A DNA stretch of 6,662 bases from Rikenellaceae bacterium (GCA_900769145.1 CAAGFN010000168.1:1-6662); one strand, 5' to 3'; positions 1 through 5,749 are shown, counted from the stretch's first letter. Notes: generated from the sequence alone by a model not told the origin. Made by a program: numbers and translations.

Positions 1-53
1 AAGGCCATGAGATCATGGCGGAGCGGCTTAGAGAGGCCGAATGCCTTGCCTGA
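1..53 (+). CDS. 3' end of an unidentified protein (partial)
   Basis: The frame that starts at base 3 is open from the left edge to TGA at 51-53 and reads GHEIMAERLREAECLA. It looks like a charged amphipathic C-terminal helix. The other two forward frames are less convincing as a gene end, because a strong terminator-like hairpin begins only nine bases after this stop. Sixteen residues are too few to assign a family, so no function is proposed. Confidence 0.45.
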   Translation, partial: GHEIMAERLREAECLA

Positions 54-61
54 ACCGCATC

Positions 62-90
62 GCCCCGACGCTCACCGCGCCGGGGCTTTG
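62..90 (+). terminator. Probable intrinsic terminator of the left-edge gene
   Basis: GCCCCG (62-67) pairs perfectly with CGGGGC (81-86) around a 13-base loop. It is followed by a short T-rich run, TTTGTTGTG. It begins eight bases after the TGA of the partial gene. The stem is GC-only and the T tract is short, so termination is likely but not certain. The TTTG at 87-90 also serves as a candidate -33 box for the next promoter. Confidence 0.6.
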
Positions 91-117
91 TTGTGTGCTT
101 GAGAATGGGTATATTTG
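87..117 (+). promoter_or_regulatory. Bacteroidetes-type promoter for the BACON lipoprotein gene
   Basis: TATATTTG at 110-117 is an exact match to the Bacteroidetes -7 consensus TAnnTTTG. TTTG at 87-90 lies 19 bases upstream and fits the -33 box. Transcription would start near base 124, giving a 5' leader of about 90 bases before the ATG at 214. The leader is AT-rich and lacks a clear Shine-Dalgarno sequence, which is normal in this phylum. The -33 box sits directly on the tail of the preceding terminator. Confidence 0.7.
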
Positions 118-213
118 CACACATAAATCGGAATTTATATGGAACATTTTTTGAGAAAAAGCATCTATATAAAGCAGCAGCATTTATTATATAAACGTTA
201 CTAACACAGAATT

Positions 214-639
214 ATGAGACTTAAATCTATCATTTTCACAGCTTTTGCATTTTGTTTTATTTCCTGTGCTAAAACGGATATCCCTTCTATATCGGTTGTT
301 GGTCAAGAGGAATATGTAATTGATTCCAATGGAGGTGAAATTACCATACCTGTTATCTCGACGGGCCTTGACGATGTCAGCATAGTACTCGGCCATTATG
401 AAAAATGGGACATTAATCCAAGCAATGGAGACCGTACTCCTAAAGCCCCATGGATCACAATTTCCCGGATAATTGAAAATTATCCTCCAACTAAAGCGCT
501 TGCATCCTGGGAATCAGGGGTAGTGTTGATAATTGAGCCAAATGAGTCAGCATACAAACGAGAAGCCACCGTCAAATTCACGTCCTTTTCTAAGTCTGCT
601 GAAATAAAGGTTATTCAGGCAGGACAATCTAAGCAATAG
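214..639 (+). CDS. BACON-domain lipoprotein
   Basis: This 141-residue protein begins with a lipoprotein signal peptide: basic MRLK, a hydrophobic stretch, then lipobox FISC with the acylated cysteine at 18. It should be lipid-anchored in the cell envelope. Residues about 30-137 look like a BACON domain (Bacteroidetes-associated, often N-terminal in carbohydrate-acting proteins): SNGGEITIPV near 38-47, APWITIS at 78-84, then a last strand pair with N110, R116 and the ending VIQAG at 133-137. BACON domains usually accompany glycosidases, proteases or other envelope proteins; here the domain is essentially the whole mature protein, so it is likely a binding or structural module without catalytic activity. 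Its ligand cannot be inferred. The residues after the cysteine (AKTD) only weakly resemble the surface-export signal, so outward display is uncertain. The gene is monocistronic and more AT-rich than its right-hand neighbours. Confidence 0.8.
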   Translation: MRLKSIIFTAFAFCFISCAKTDIPSISVVGQEEYVIDSNGGEITIPVISTGLDDVSIVLGHYEKWDINPSNGDRTPKAPWITISRIIENYPPTKALASWESGVVLIIEPNESAYKREATVKFTSFSKSAEIKVIQAGQSKQ

Positions 640-685
640 CTTACAGCTTAGCTCGGAAAATATCCATTTAACGAAGATTATTATA

Positions 686-721
686 ACAGAAGAGGAGACC
701 ACCAATGGCCTCCTCTCCTGT
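686..721. terminator. Terminator hairpin between convergent genes, possibly bidirectional
   Basis: AGAGGAGACC (691-700) pairs with GGCCTCCTCT (707-716) with one A/C mismatch and a six-base loop ACCAAT. The stem resumes beyond a one-base mismatch with ACAG (686-689) against CTGT (718-721). It lies between the stop of the BACON gene (639) and the stop of the leftward small gene (739), as expected for a shared terminator. The flanking T tracts are modest: TCTTCT on the plus strand, and TTATAATAAT after the stem on the minus strand. Confidence 0.6.
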
Positions 722-738
722 CTTCTAGGAATCAGTTC

Positions 739-918
739 TTACTCTGCCGGCTGCCACTTGCAGCGGACAGGTGATACGATGGCTCCGTCCTTCTTGAGCT
801 GGGCGAAAGCCTTGTCCACCTCCTTGCGGTCAAGTCTGGAAAGGGTGGCTACTTCTCCTGCAGACACAGGCTTGCCTGCGCTGCGCATAGTCTCGAGAAC
901 CTTTACTGTTGTTTCCAT
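739..918 (-). CDS. Small winged-helix DNA-binding protein
   Basis: This leftward 59-residue frame runs from ATG at 918 to TAA at 739-741. It starts METTVKVLETMRSAGKPVSA and ends VRCKWQPAE. The pattern is that of a minimal winged helix: helix 1 (VKVLETMRSAG), PVSAGEVATLSRLDRKEVDKAFAQ as the helix-turn-helix, then LKKDGAIVSPVRCKW as the wing. From memory, near-identical stand-alone proteins occur in Bacteroides genomes, annotated simply as transcriptional regulators; I cannot confirm this here. It has no obvious effector domain and one cysteine (C53). The start lies 18 bases after the stop of the FMN reductase gene, with no promoter-like element between them, so they are probably co-transcribed. 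No Shine-Dalgarno sequence is visible. What it regulates is unknown. Autoregulation of the operon is the simplest guess. Confidence 0.75.
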   Translation of the reverse strand: METTVKVLETMRSAGKPVSAGEVATLSRLDRKEVDKAFAQLKKDGAIVSPVRCKWQPAE

Positions 919-936
919 AATAGATAGATAGCTAAA

Positions 937-1494
937 TTATCCTATAAAATCAATAAATGCGTCAACCTGTGATTTCAGAAGGGCCGTCTGCTCTTCGGTC
1001 AGAATCATACGCCCTTCTGTCCAAGCCTCCCTGTTCAGCTGAATTCCGGTCTGGGGTTCAGTCATTACTTCAGCCCTGATGAATGGCAATGTCAGCAACT
1101 CCGTCAGTTTTTCCCTGCATCTGGCCGTCGCCGATGCTCCTCCTGCCCCACTCAGCGCCACTTTCTTTCCGCTGATTGCAAGAGGCGTCTGACGGTCTCC
1201 GACAACCAATGGACGGGAGATCCAGTCGATGAGATTCTTCAGATGCCCTGGGTAACTGTAATTGTATTCGGGAGAGAATATCCAGAGGGCATCGGCCTCT
1301 GCTACCTTTTCCCTGACCTTCCGTACCGCCTCTGGTGCGGGGAATTCAAAGTCCTGGTTCATCATCGGCACATCCGAATAGTCCAGATATTCTACTGTCG
1401 CCCTGCCGTCCAGCATACGCTCCGCCTCTTCGGCCAGTTTCCGATTGAAGGAACCCTCGCGCAGTGATCCAATAATGAAAAGTATTTTCTTCAT
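937..1494 (-). CDS. NADPH-dependent FMN reductase family flavoprotein
   Basis: This 185-residue protein has the flavodoxin-like fold of the NADPH-dependent FMN reductase family (chromate/quinone/azo reductases such as ChrR and YieF). Residues 3-8 form the first strand. GSLREGSFNRKLA at 9-21 is the FMN phosphate-binding loop. SPEYNYSYPGHLKNLIDW at 74-91 is the family signature that contacts the isoalloxazine ring. The length is normal for the family. The enzyme would use NAD(P)H in the cytoplasm to reduce FMN, quinones or other electron acceptors; the true substrate cannot be read from sequence. The start is the only sensible ATG and gives the canonical KKILFIIGS opening. A TACCTTTG promoter element lies about 60 bases upstream on the minus strand. 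The small winged-helix gene follows 18 bases downstream, suggesting a two-gene operon. Confidence 0.9.
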   Translation of the reverse strand: MKKILFIIGSLREGSFNRKLAEEAERMLDGRATVEYLDYSDVPMMNQDFEFPAPEAVRKVREKVAEADALWIFSPEYNYSYPGHLKNLIDWISRPLVVGDRQTPLAISGKKVALSGAGGASATARCREKLTELLTLPFIRAEVMTEPQTGIQLNREAWTEGRMILTEEQTALLKSQVDAFIDFIG

Positions 1495-1553
1495 CGTGTG
1501 TCAACTGTTTATGGATTGACCGCTCTTATCTGCCTCTGTCAATTCCTACACGG

Positions 1554-1561
1554 CAAAGGTA
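1554..1561 (-). promoter_or_regulatory. Promoter -7 element for the FMN reductase operon
   Basis: Read on the minus strand, 1561 to 1554 is TACCTTTG, an exact TAnnTTTG match. It would start transcription near 1547 and give a leader of about 53 bases. No good TTTG or TTG box is found 19-21 bases upstream, so only the -7 element is called. Confidence 0.55.
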
Positions 1562-1574
1562 AAAATTATTCAGT

Positions 1575-1582
1575 ATCTTTAC
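1575..1582 (+). promoter_or_regulatory. Candidate promoter -7 element for the GNAT-AlaX gene
   Basis: TATCTTTA matches TAnnTTTG at all but the last position. It would place the transcription start near 1589, about 20 bases before the ATG at 1609. There is no clear -33 box. It is only 13 bases from the oppositely oriented -7 element of the FMN reductase operon, so the two promoters would share DNA. Confidence 0.35.
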
Positions 1583-1608
1583 GATGCTTTAAAATATGGA
1601 CTTAAATC

Positions 1609-2601
1609 ATGATTGAAACAGATAGACTCATCCTACGTCCGTGGCAGGACTCCGATGCGGAGGCGCTTTTCCGATACGCTTCCGATCCGGACGTGGGCCC
1701 TAGGGCGGGATGGCCGCCGCACAAGGACATTGAGGAGAGCAGGAGAGTGATCCGGGACATCTTCACCAATGACCGCACCTGGGCTGTCGCTCTGCGCGAG
1801 ACCGGGGAGGCGATCGGTTGTATGGGGTACTACATCCACGGCGAGAGCAACATCCCGATAGGGGAGGAGGATGCCGAAATCGGCTACTGGATAGCCAAAC
1901 CTTACTGGAACCGTGGAATCGCCACTGAAGCACTCCGGGCAATGATCGATTACTGTTTCAATGTCAAGGGCTTCCTTACTTTATGGTCGGACTTCTTCAT
2001 CGACAACCCGGCCTCCGGACGTGTAATGGAGAAATGCGGATTCAAGGACACAGGGGATATCAACTGGTGCAGTCATCTCTATCACGGGGAAGACCGGCCG
2101 GTACACATAATGAAATCTGAGCCGATACTCAACAGCCACAACAAGGCTGAATATGAACCCGCCCACACGGCGGAGCATATCCTGAACCGCACGATGGTGA
2201 ATATGTTCGGATGCCCGCGCAGCCGTAATGCACACATCGAGAGGAAGAAGAGCAAGTGCGACTATCTGCTTGCCGAATGCCCTACTGACGACCAGGTGAA
2301 GGCAATCGAAGCCAAGGTCAATGAGGTCATCACGGCGGCGCTGCCGGTGACCATTGAGTATATGCGAAGGGAAGAAGCTGCATCAATCGTGGACCTGAGC
2401 AAACTGCCGGAAGATGCATCGGAGACCCTGCGCATCGTCCGAGTGGGCGATTACGATGACTGCGCCTGCATAGGTGCGCACGTGGGCAACACCTCGGAGA
2501 TAGGGGAGTTCCGTATCATCAGCCACGACTTCAATGACGGGGTCTGGAGGGTGAGATGGAAGGTCATTGCGAAGCAATGCTTGAAAGGTTCTGTTATCTG
2601 A
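1609..2601 (+). CDS. GNAT acetyltransferase fused to an AlaX-like aminoacyl-tRNA editing domain
   Basis: One uninterrupted 330-residue frame holds two enzymes. Residues 1-170 are a RimJ/RimL-type GNAT: opening TDRLILRPW, acetyl-CoA loop YWNRGIATEAL at 99-109, and NPASGRVMEKCGF at 133-145. Residues about 180-322 match the second additional domain of alanyl/threonyl-tRNA synthetases and stand-alone AlaX editors. The zinc motif HTAEH (H186, H190) is present, as is CIGAH (C287, H291), with SKCDY and TSEIG in the expected order. AlaX proteins hydrolyse wrongly charged tRNA such as Ser-tRNA(Ala). The GNAT substrate is unknown. Neither half looks decayed and each is near its stand-alone length, so this is a true fusion or a lost stop. 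M168 (base 2110) could be an internal start for a free editing domain, but no ribosome site precedes it. The last residues, KQCLKGSVI, look like an extension read into the convergent gene. Confidence 0.85.
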   Translation: MIETDRLILRPWQDSDAEALFRYASDPDVGPRAGWPPHKDIEESRRVIRDIFTNDRTWAVALRETGEAIGCMGYYIHGESNIPIGEEDAEIGYWIAKPYWNRGIATEALRAMIDYCFNVKGFLTLWSDFFIDNPASGRVMEKCGFKDTGDINWCSHLYHGEDRPVHIMKSEPILNSHNKAEYEPAHTAEHILNRTMVNMFGCPRSRNAHIERKKSKCDYLLAECPTDDQVKAIEAKVNEVITAALPVTIEYMRREEAASIVDLSKLPEDASETLRIVRVGDYDDCACIGAHVGNTSEIGEFRIISHDFNDGVWRVRWKVIAKQCLKGSVI

Positions 2602-3772
2602 TCCAGGTACCCCGTCGCCAAAGTTCCTCGAACGGACCGCGCTTGTGGCTCTTTAGCCACCATGTGCAGAACCAGTACTGCAGAGCGATGAAAGCTGCAC
2701 CCATCAGCCAGCTTGCTGTATGGCCGCAGACACGGAAAAGTCCGAAGCCCCAGTTGTAGAACAACATTGCTCCGATTATTGATTGACCGAGATAATTGGT
2801 GAGGCTCATCTTACCATAAGGCGCTATCTTGATGAGCCAATTCCTGGCTGAGGTTTTATAGAAAAGCATCACTGTGCCGGAAATGATTACCATCATCATG
2901 GCAAAATTCTTCCACATGTTCAGAAGCACGTTCAAACTTTTGTCAACGCATGGGATGTCTGCAATTCTAGGCAAAAGATGGTAGGCTGGAATGAGCAAAA
3001 ACAGCGAAGCTATAGCTATAACAAAAATGTTTCTCCAAATGAAAAGATTATTTCCTTCATTATATAACAGCCTTTTACGTCCAATATACATGCCTACAAG
3101 GAAAAGGAAGACGGTCTGGGTCATTCGTCCGTTTTCAATAGCCCAGAGGAAGTTTACAGGCAGCCCATAGCGTATTCCGGCTACTGCAACATCCAGCATC
3201 GAGCCTGTGGCCTGAGCTGTGGCGAGGGCACCCCAGCAGGAGCCGCTTCCGAGATTTAGAACCGGAGTTGTCGGATCAATGAGTCCGAGCAAAATGTAGG
3301 TCAGTTCGACTGGTTGGATTCCGAGAAAGATTGCAAAAGCAAGAATTACCTTGTTGCTTGCCCTGATAAATGGAATGACCAGAAGTCCGCATACGGCATA
3401 TAGGAACAGAATATCTCCGTTGTAGAACAGCAGGTCGAAGAGTCCGAACATCATCAGGAGCACCATCCTCCAAACAAAGCGTGGACGGAAGTCTATGCCT
3501 TTCTGGGCCTGGTTGTCATGCTGGATGTAGAAGCTCAGACCGAAGAGGGTAGCGAAGATTGCATACATTTTTCCTGCAAGCAGGTAGAATGTAGTGTCCC
3601 AGACCGCCTTGTTCATCCCTGCCCAGAAAGGGCTTGACGGCTCTGGAAAATTGTAAAAATTCAGGTGCTCTATGAAATGAATGAGCACGATTCCTCCGAT
3701 TGCGATGCCACGGAGTACGTCTGCAACATCAATCCTTGTGTTTGGCAGTGTGGATGGTGTGTATTTATACAT
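2594..3772 (-). CDS. DUF418/YeiB-like polytopic membrane protein
   Basis: This 392-residue inner-membrane protein has roughly nine or ten hydrophobic segments. It opens with RIDVADVLRGIAIGGIVLIH (about residues 13-32), the DxxRGxA start shared by YeiB-like and related membrane acyltransferase-like families. It ends in the DUF418 signature: GKMSLTNYLGQS near 320-331, and a terminal RGPFEELWRRGTW that matches the family's usual GPxExLWR ending. Function is not established for the family; membrane acyl transfer or transport has been suggested on fold grounds. I chose the ATG at 3772. A longer frame begins at TTG 3793, but that codon lies inside the TAGCTTTG promoter element, while an A-rich tract precedes the ATG as usual in this phylum. 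The 3' end overlaps the convergent GNAT-AlaX gene by eight bases, leaving no space for a terminator. Confidence 0.85.
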   Translation of the reverse strand: MYKYTPSTLPNTRIDVADVLRGIAIGGIVLIHFIEHLNFYNFPEPSSPFWAGMNKAVWDTTFYLLAGKMYAIFATLFGLSFYIQHDNQAQKGIDFRPRFVWRMVLLMMFGLFDLLFYNGDILFLYAVCGLLVIPFIRASNKVILAFAIFLGIQPVELTYILLGLIDPTTPVLNLGSGSCWGALATAQATGSMLDVAVAGIRYGLPVNFLWAIENGRMTQTVFLFLVGMYIGRKRLLYNEGNNLFIWRNIFVIAIASLFLLIPAYHLLPRIADIPCVDKSLNVLLNMWKNFAMMMVIISGTVMLFYKTSARNWLIKIAPYGKMSLTNYLGQSIIGAMLFYNWGFGLFRVCGHTASWLMGAAFIALQYWFCTWWLKSHKRGPFEELWRRGTWIR

Positions 3773-3790
3773 TTTTTTTAATTTTCTGCA

Positions 3791-3798
3791 CAAAGCTA
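3791..3798 (-). promoter_or_regulatory. Promoter -7 element for the DUF418 gene
   Basis: On the minus strand, 3798 to 3791 reads TAGCTTTG, an exact TAnnTTTG match. The predicted start of transcription is near 3784, giving a very short leader of about 12 bases to the ATG at 3772. This argues against the TTG start at 3793. The -33 region is poor. Confidence 0.5.
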
Positions 3799-3832
3799 AT
3801 ATTTGTTATTTGAACTTCATTCGAATGGACGG

Positions 3833-3862
3833 TTGGAAGTATGCAGCACTTTCCTAAATTTG
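3833..3862 (+). promoter_or_regulatory. Bacteroidetes-type promoter of the rightward operon
   Basis: TAAATTTG at 3855-3862 matches TAnnTTTG exactly and TTG at 3833-3835 lies 19 bases upstream, so both boxes are present. Transcription would begin near 3869, leaving a leader of about 93 bases before the ATG at 3962. The leader carries a short GC-rich patch (about 3911-3929) without a convincing stable hairpin. It is the only strong promoter I see for the genes from 3962 onward. Confidence 0.65.
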
Positions 3863-3961
3863 CACAAAAGTATGTCTTAAAATCAAAGCAACATTGTATA
3901 AATATGTAAACCTCCGCTAGGAAGGCCGGATTAAACAGATGGACATATGATTGGTTGAATT

Positions 3962-4903
3962 ATGAACGAAACTGTTACAATCACAACAAAGCGATTCTCT
4001 GACCTTAAGCTTGAGGAACTCTATGGTATCCTTCGGGTGAGGTCGGAGGTGTTCGTGACGGGGCAGAAATGCCTGTATGTGGACCCCGACGGCAGGGATT
4101 TCGGTTCCGTTCAGGTGTTCGCCTCGAAAGGTGAGCGGATTATAGCTTGCCTGAGGATATACGGGAAGGAAGCAGGCGTTGTTCAGATAGGAAGGGTAGC
4201 CGTGATTGAATCCCTGCGCGGGTCAGGCATAGGGAGAATGATGATGCGGCAGGCCATAAGCCATGTCACGGAAAACAGTACTGATGAGAAGATATATCTT
4301 GAGGCGCAGACTTATGCGATAGGCTTTTATGAGAAACTCGGCTTCAAGGTCATTTCGGACGAATTCCTGGATGAGGGAATCCCCCATAAGGGGATGGAAC
4401 TTCTAATTGAAAGGGTCTCTGGCTTTCAGTGCGCGGACGATGCCGCCAAGGCGAAAAGTGACAAGTATAGCCTTGTCTATAAGCAGGTTGAAGCCCTTCT
4501 CGAGGGAGAGGATGACTGCATTGCAAATATGTCCAACATCGCTGCTCTTCTTCATAGTACATTCGGATTCTGGTGGACAGGATTTTATGTTGTCAAAGGT
4601 GATGAGCTGGTACTGGGCCCTTTTCAGGGTCCTGTTGCATGCAGCCGTATTCCGTTCGGCAGGGGAGTGTGCGGGGCGGCATGGAAGCGCAAGGAAAGCA
4701 TCGTCGTTCCCGATGTAGAGCAGTTCCCGGGACACATTGCCTGCAGCAGTCTTTCCCGCAGCGAAATTGTCGTTCCCGTTTTGCGCGGGGGCAATGTAAT
4801 TGCTCTTATTGACATTGACAGCAAGGAACTTAACACTTTTGACGGCATTGATCGTGAGCATCTGGAAATAATCGCCGATTTGATAGGGAAGAAGTGGCAA
4901 TGA
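3962..4903 (+). CDS. ElaA-type GNAT fused to free methionine-(R)-sulfoxide reductase (fRMsr)
   Basis: This 313-residue fusion has two domains. Residues 1-150 are an ElaA-like GNAT: VRSEVFVTGQKCLYVDPDG at 26-44, acetyl-CoA loop RGSGIGRMMM at 86-95, YLEAQTYAIGFYEKLGF at 112-128 and EGIPHKGMEL. Residues about 168-313 are a GAF domain of the fRMsr type, which reduces free methionine-(R)-sulfoxide to methionine, normally with thioredoxin. Diagnostic segments are WWTGFYVV (204-211), LGPFQGPVACSRI, GRGVCG and HIACSSLSRSEIVVPV. All three family cysteines are present: C227, C237 and C261. Their spacing of 10 and 24 equals that of E. coli Cys84, Cys94 and Cys118, so activity is likely. The linker (about 151-168) is charged and short. 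The acceptor of the GNAT half is unknown. It is first in the operon, and its stop overlaps the next start (ATGA). Confidence 0.9.
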   Translation: MNETVTITTKRFSDLKLEELYGILRVRSEVFVTGQKCLYVDPDGRDFGSVQVFASKGERIIACLRIYGKEAGVVQIGRVAVIESLRGSGIGRMMMRQAISHVTENSTDEKIYLEAQTYAIGFYEKLGFKVISDEFLDEGIPHKGMELLIERVSGFQCADDAAKAKSDKYSLVYKQVEALLEGEDDCIANMSNIAALLHSTFGFWWTGFYVVKGDELVLGPFQGPVACSRIPFGRGVCGAAWKRKESIVVPDVEQFPGHIACSSLSRSEIVVPVLRGGNVIALIDIDSKELNTFDGIDREHLEIIADLIGKKWQ

Positions 4904-5706
4904 GCGAGAATTGGGATATATATGCGGACTGGAATCCATGGCACGGCTGCACAAAGATAAGCCCGGGCTGCAAGTATTGTTATGTCTATAGGCAGGATGA
5001 GATGTACGGCAGCACTGTGGCTAGCAGTTTGTGCAGAAAAACAGGAGCGTTCAATCTGCCTGTGAAGCGGAAGAGGGACAAGTCCTACAAAATCCCGAGC
5101 GGCAAGGTAGTGTTCACCTGTTTTACCTCAGACTTTTTATTGGAGGATGCCGATGAGTGGAGAAAGGAATGCTGGCAGATGATACGCGAACGGAAAGATT
5201 TGTATTTCTATTTCTTCACAAAAAGGATACACCGCTTCGAGCAATGTATGCCTTCGGATTGGGGCGACGGATATGACAATGTGCTCATTGGCTGCACAGT
5301 GGAAAACCAGCAAATGGCCGATTTCAGGCTTCCTATCTTCAAGTCATTGCCAATCAAGCACAAATCCATAATCGCGTCTCCGCTTCTCAGCGCTTTGAAT
5401 CTGATACCATACCTTGATGATGAAATCGAGGAAGTCAGTACAGGCGGCGAGTCCGGAATAGATGCGAGAGTCTGTGATTATCAATGGGTTCTGAATCTTC
5501 GGGATCAATGTATTTCCAAAAATATTCCATTCCGCTACCATCAGACAGGGGCAAGGCTTCTCAAAGATGGAAAGTTATACCGCATCCCACGGCGTTATCA
5601 ACTAGTTCAGGCGCACAAGGCCAACATTGATTTCCGTATTGGTCGTTACTTTGTCCCCGAGACAGCGGATACATCCCTTTGGAAAGAAAGCGATTATCAC
5701 GATTGA
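4900..5706 (+). CDS. DUF5131 (phage Gp37/Gp68-like) three-cysteine protein
   Basis: This 268-residue protein belongs to the DUF5131 (phage Gp37/Gp68) family. The N-terminal signature WNPWHGCTKISPGCKYCYVYR (from residue 11) has C17, C24 and C27, a Cx6CxxC cluster recalling radical-SAM iron-sulfur sites but with different spacing. Other family blocks are VVFTCFTSDFLLEDADEWR (about 70-88), FFTKRIHRF, CTVENQQMADFRLPIF, and GGESGIDARVCDYQWVLNLRDQC (from 182), then PFRYHQTGA. The biochemical role is not established. Relationship to spore-photoproduct-lyase-like radical enzymes is an inference. Where relatives commonly have a glutamate (EPLL), this protein reads SPLL (160-163), which may be clade-specific. 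I chose ATG 4900, which overlaps the previous TGA as ATGA and has AGGGAAG eight bases upstream. GTG 4894 would add two residues. Translational coupling to the fRMsr fusion is likely. Confidence 0.85.
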   Translation: MSENWDIYADWNPWHGCTKISPGCKYCYVYRQDEMYGSTVASSLCRKTGAFNLPVKRKRDKSYKIPSGKVVFTCFTSDFLLEDADEWRKECWQMIRERKDLYFYFFTKRIHRFEQCMPSDWGDGYDNVLIGCTVENQQMADFRLPIFKSLPIKHKSIIASPLLSALNLIPYLDDEIEEVSTGGESGIDARVCDYQWVLNLRDQCISKNIPFRYHQTGARLLKDGKLYRIPRRYQLVQAHKANIDFRIGRYFVPETADTSLWKESDYHD

Positions 5707-5722
5707 AGCTGAAAGCTATACT

Positions 5723-5740
5723 CTTTGAAGAAGTTCAAAG
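5723..5740 (+). other. Perfect hairpin just upstream of a ribosome-binding site
   Basis: CTTTGAA (5723-5729) and TTCAAAG (5734-5740) form a perfect seven-base-pair stem with the four-base loop GAAG. It lies in the only sizeable gap of the operon (5707-5755) and ends three bases before the AGGAGG ribosome site. It has no T tract, so it is not a standard terminator. It could be an mRNA-stability or processing element, or a translation-modulating structure. Confidence 0.5.
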
Positions 5741-5743
5741 GAA

Positions 5744-5749
5744 AGGAGG
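5744..5749 (+). promoter_or_regulatory. Strong Shine-Dalgarno site AGGAGG
   Basis: A full AGGAGG lies six bases before the ATG at 5756. This is unusual in the window, where most starts have only AT-rich leaders. It fixes the start of the 77-residue gene and supports its being truly translated. Confidence 0.75.

Noticed and set aside
166..193. AU-only hairpin (TATATAA with TTATATA) in the leader of the BACON gene
   Set aside because: Seven A-T pairs around a 14-base loop are weak, and such pairings arise easily in AT-rich leaders. There is no further support for a riboswitch or thermosensor.
1981..2235. Minus-strand open frame inside the GNAT-AlaX gene
   Set aside because: The opposite strand encodes clear GNAT and editing motifs across this stretch. 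The antisense translation shows no domain.
3773..3793. Upstream TTG start of the DUF418 protein, adding seven residues
   Set aside because: The TTG lies inside the TAGCTTTG promoter element, and the added residues (MCRKLKK) are not part of the family. The ATG at 3772 has a typical A-rich leader.
3869..3961. Possible structured leader before the GNAT-fRMsr gene
   Set aside because: The GC-rich patch gives only three- to four-base stems, and two ATG triplets there open frames of three codons. I see no recognisable riboswitch.
4407..4718. Second plus-strand frame (103 residues) inside the fRMsr domain
   Set aside because: It overlaps entirely with the conserved fRMsr coding frame, and its product is low-complexity with no family resemblance.
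4403..4954. Long open frame on the minus strand (183 residues) inside the GNAT-fRMsr gene
   Set aside because: It is antisense to a gene with unambiguous catalytic motifs, its translation has no recognisable domain, and there is no promoter or ribosome site. Shadow frames of this kind are common in GC-rich coding DNA.
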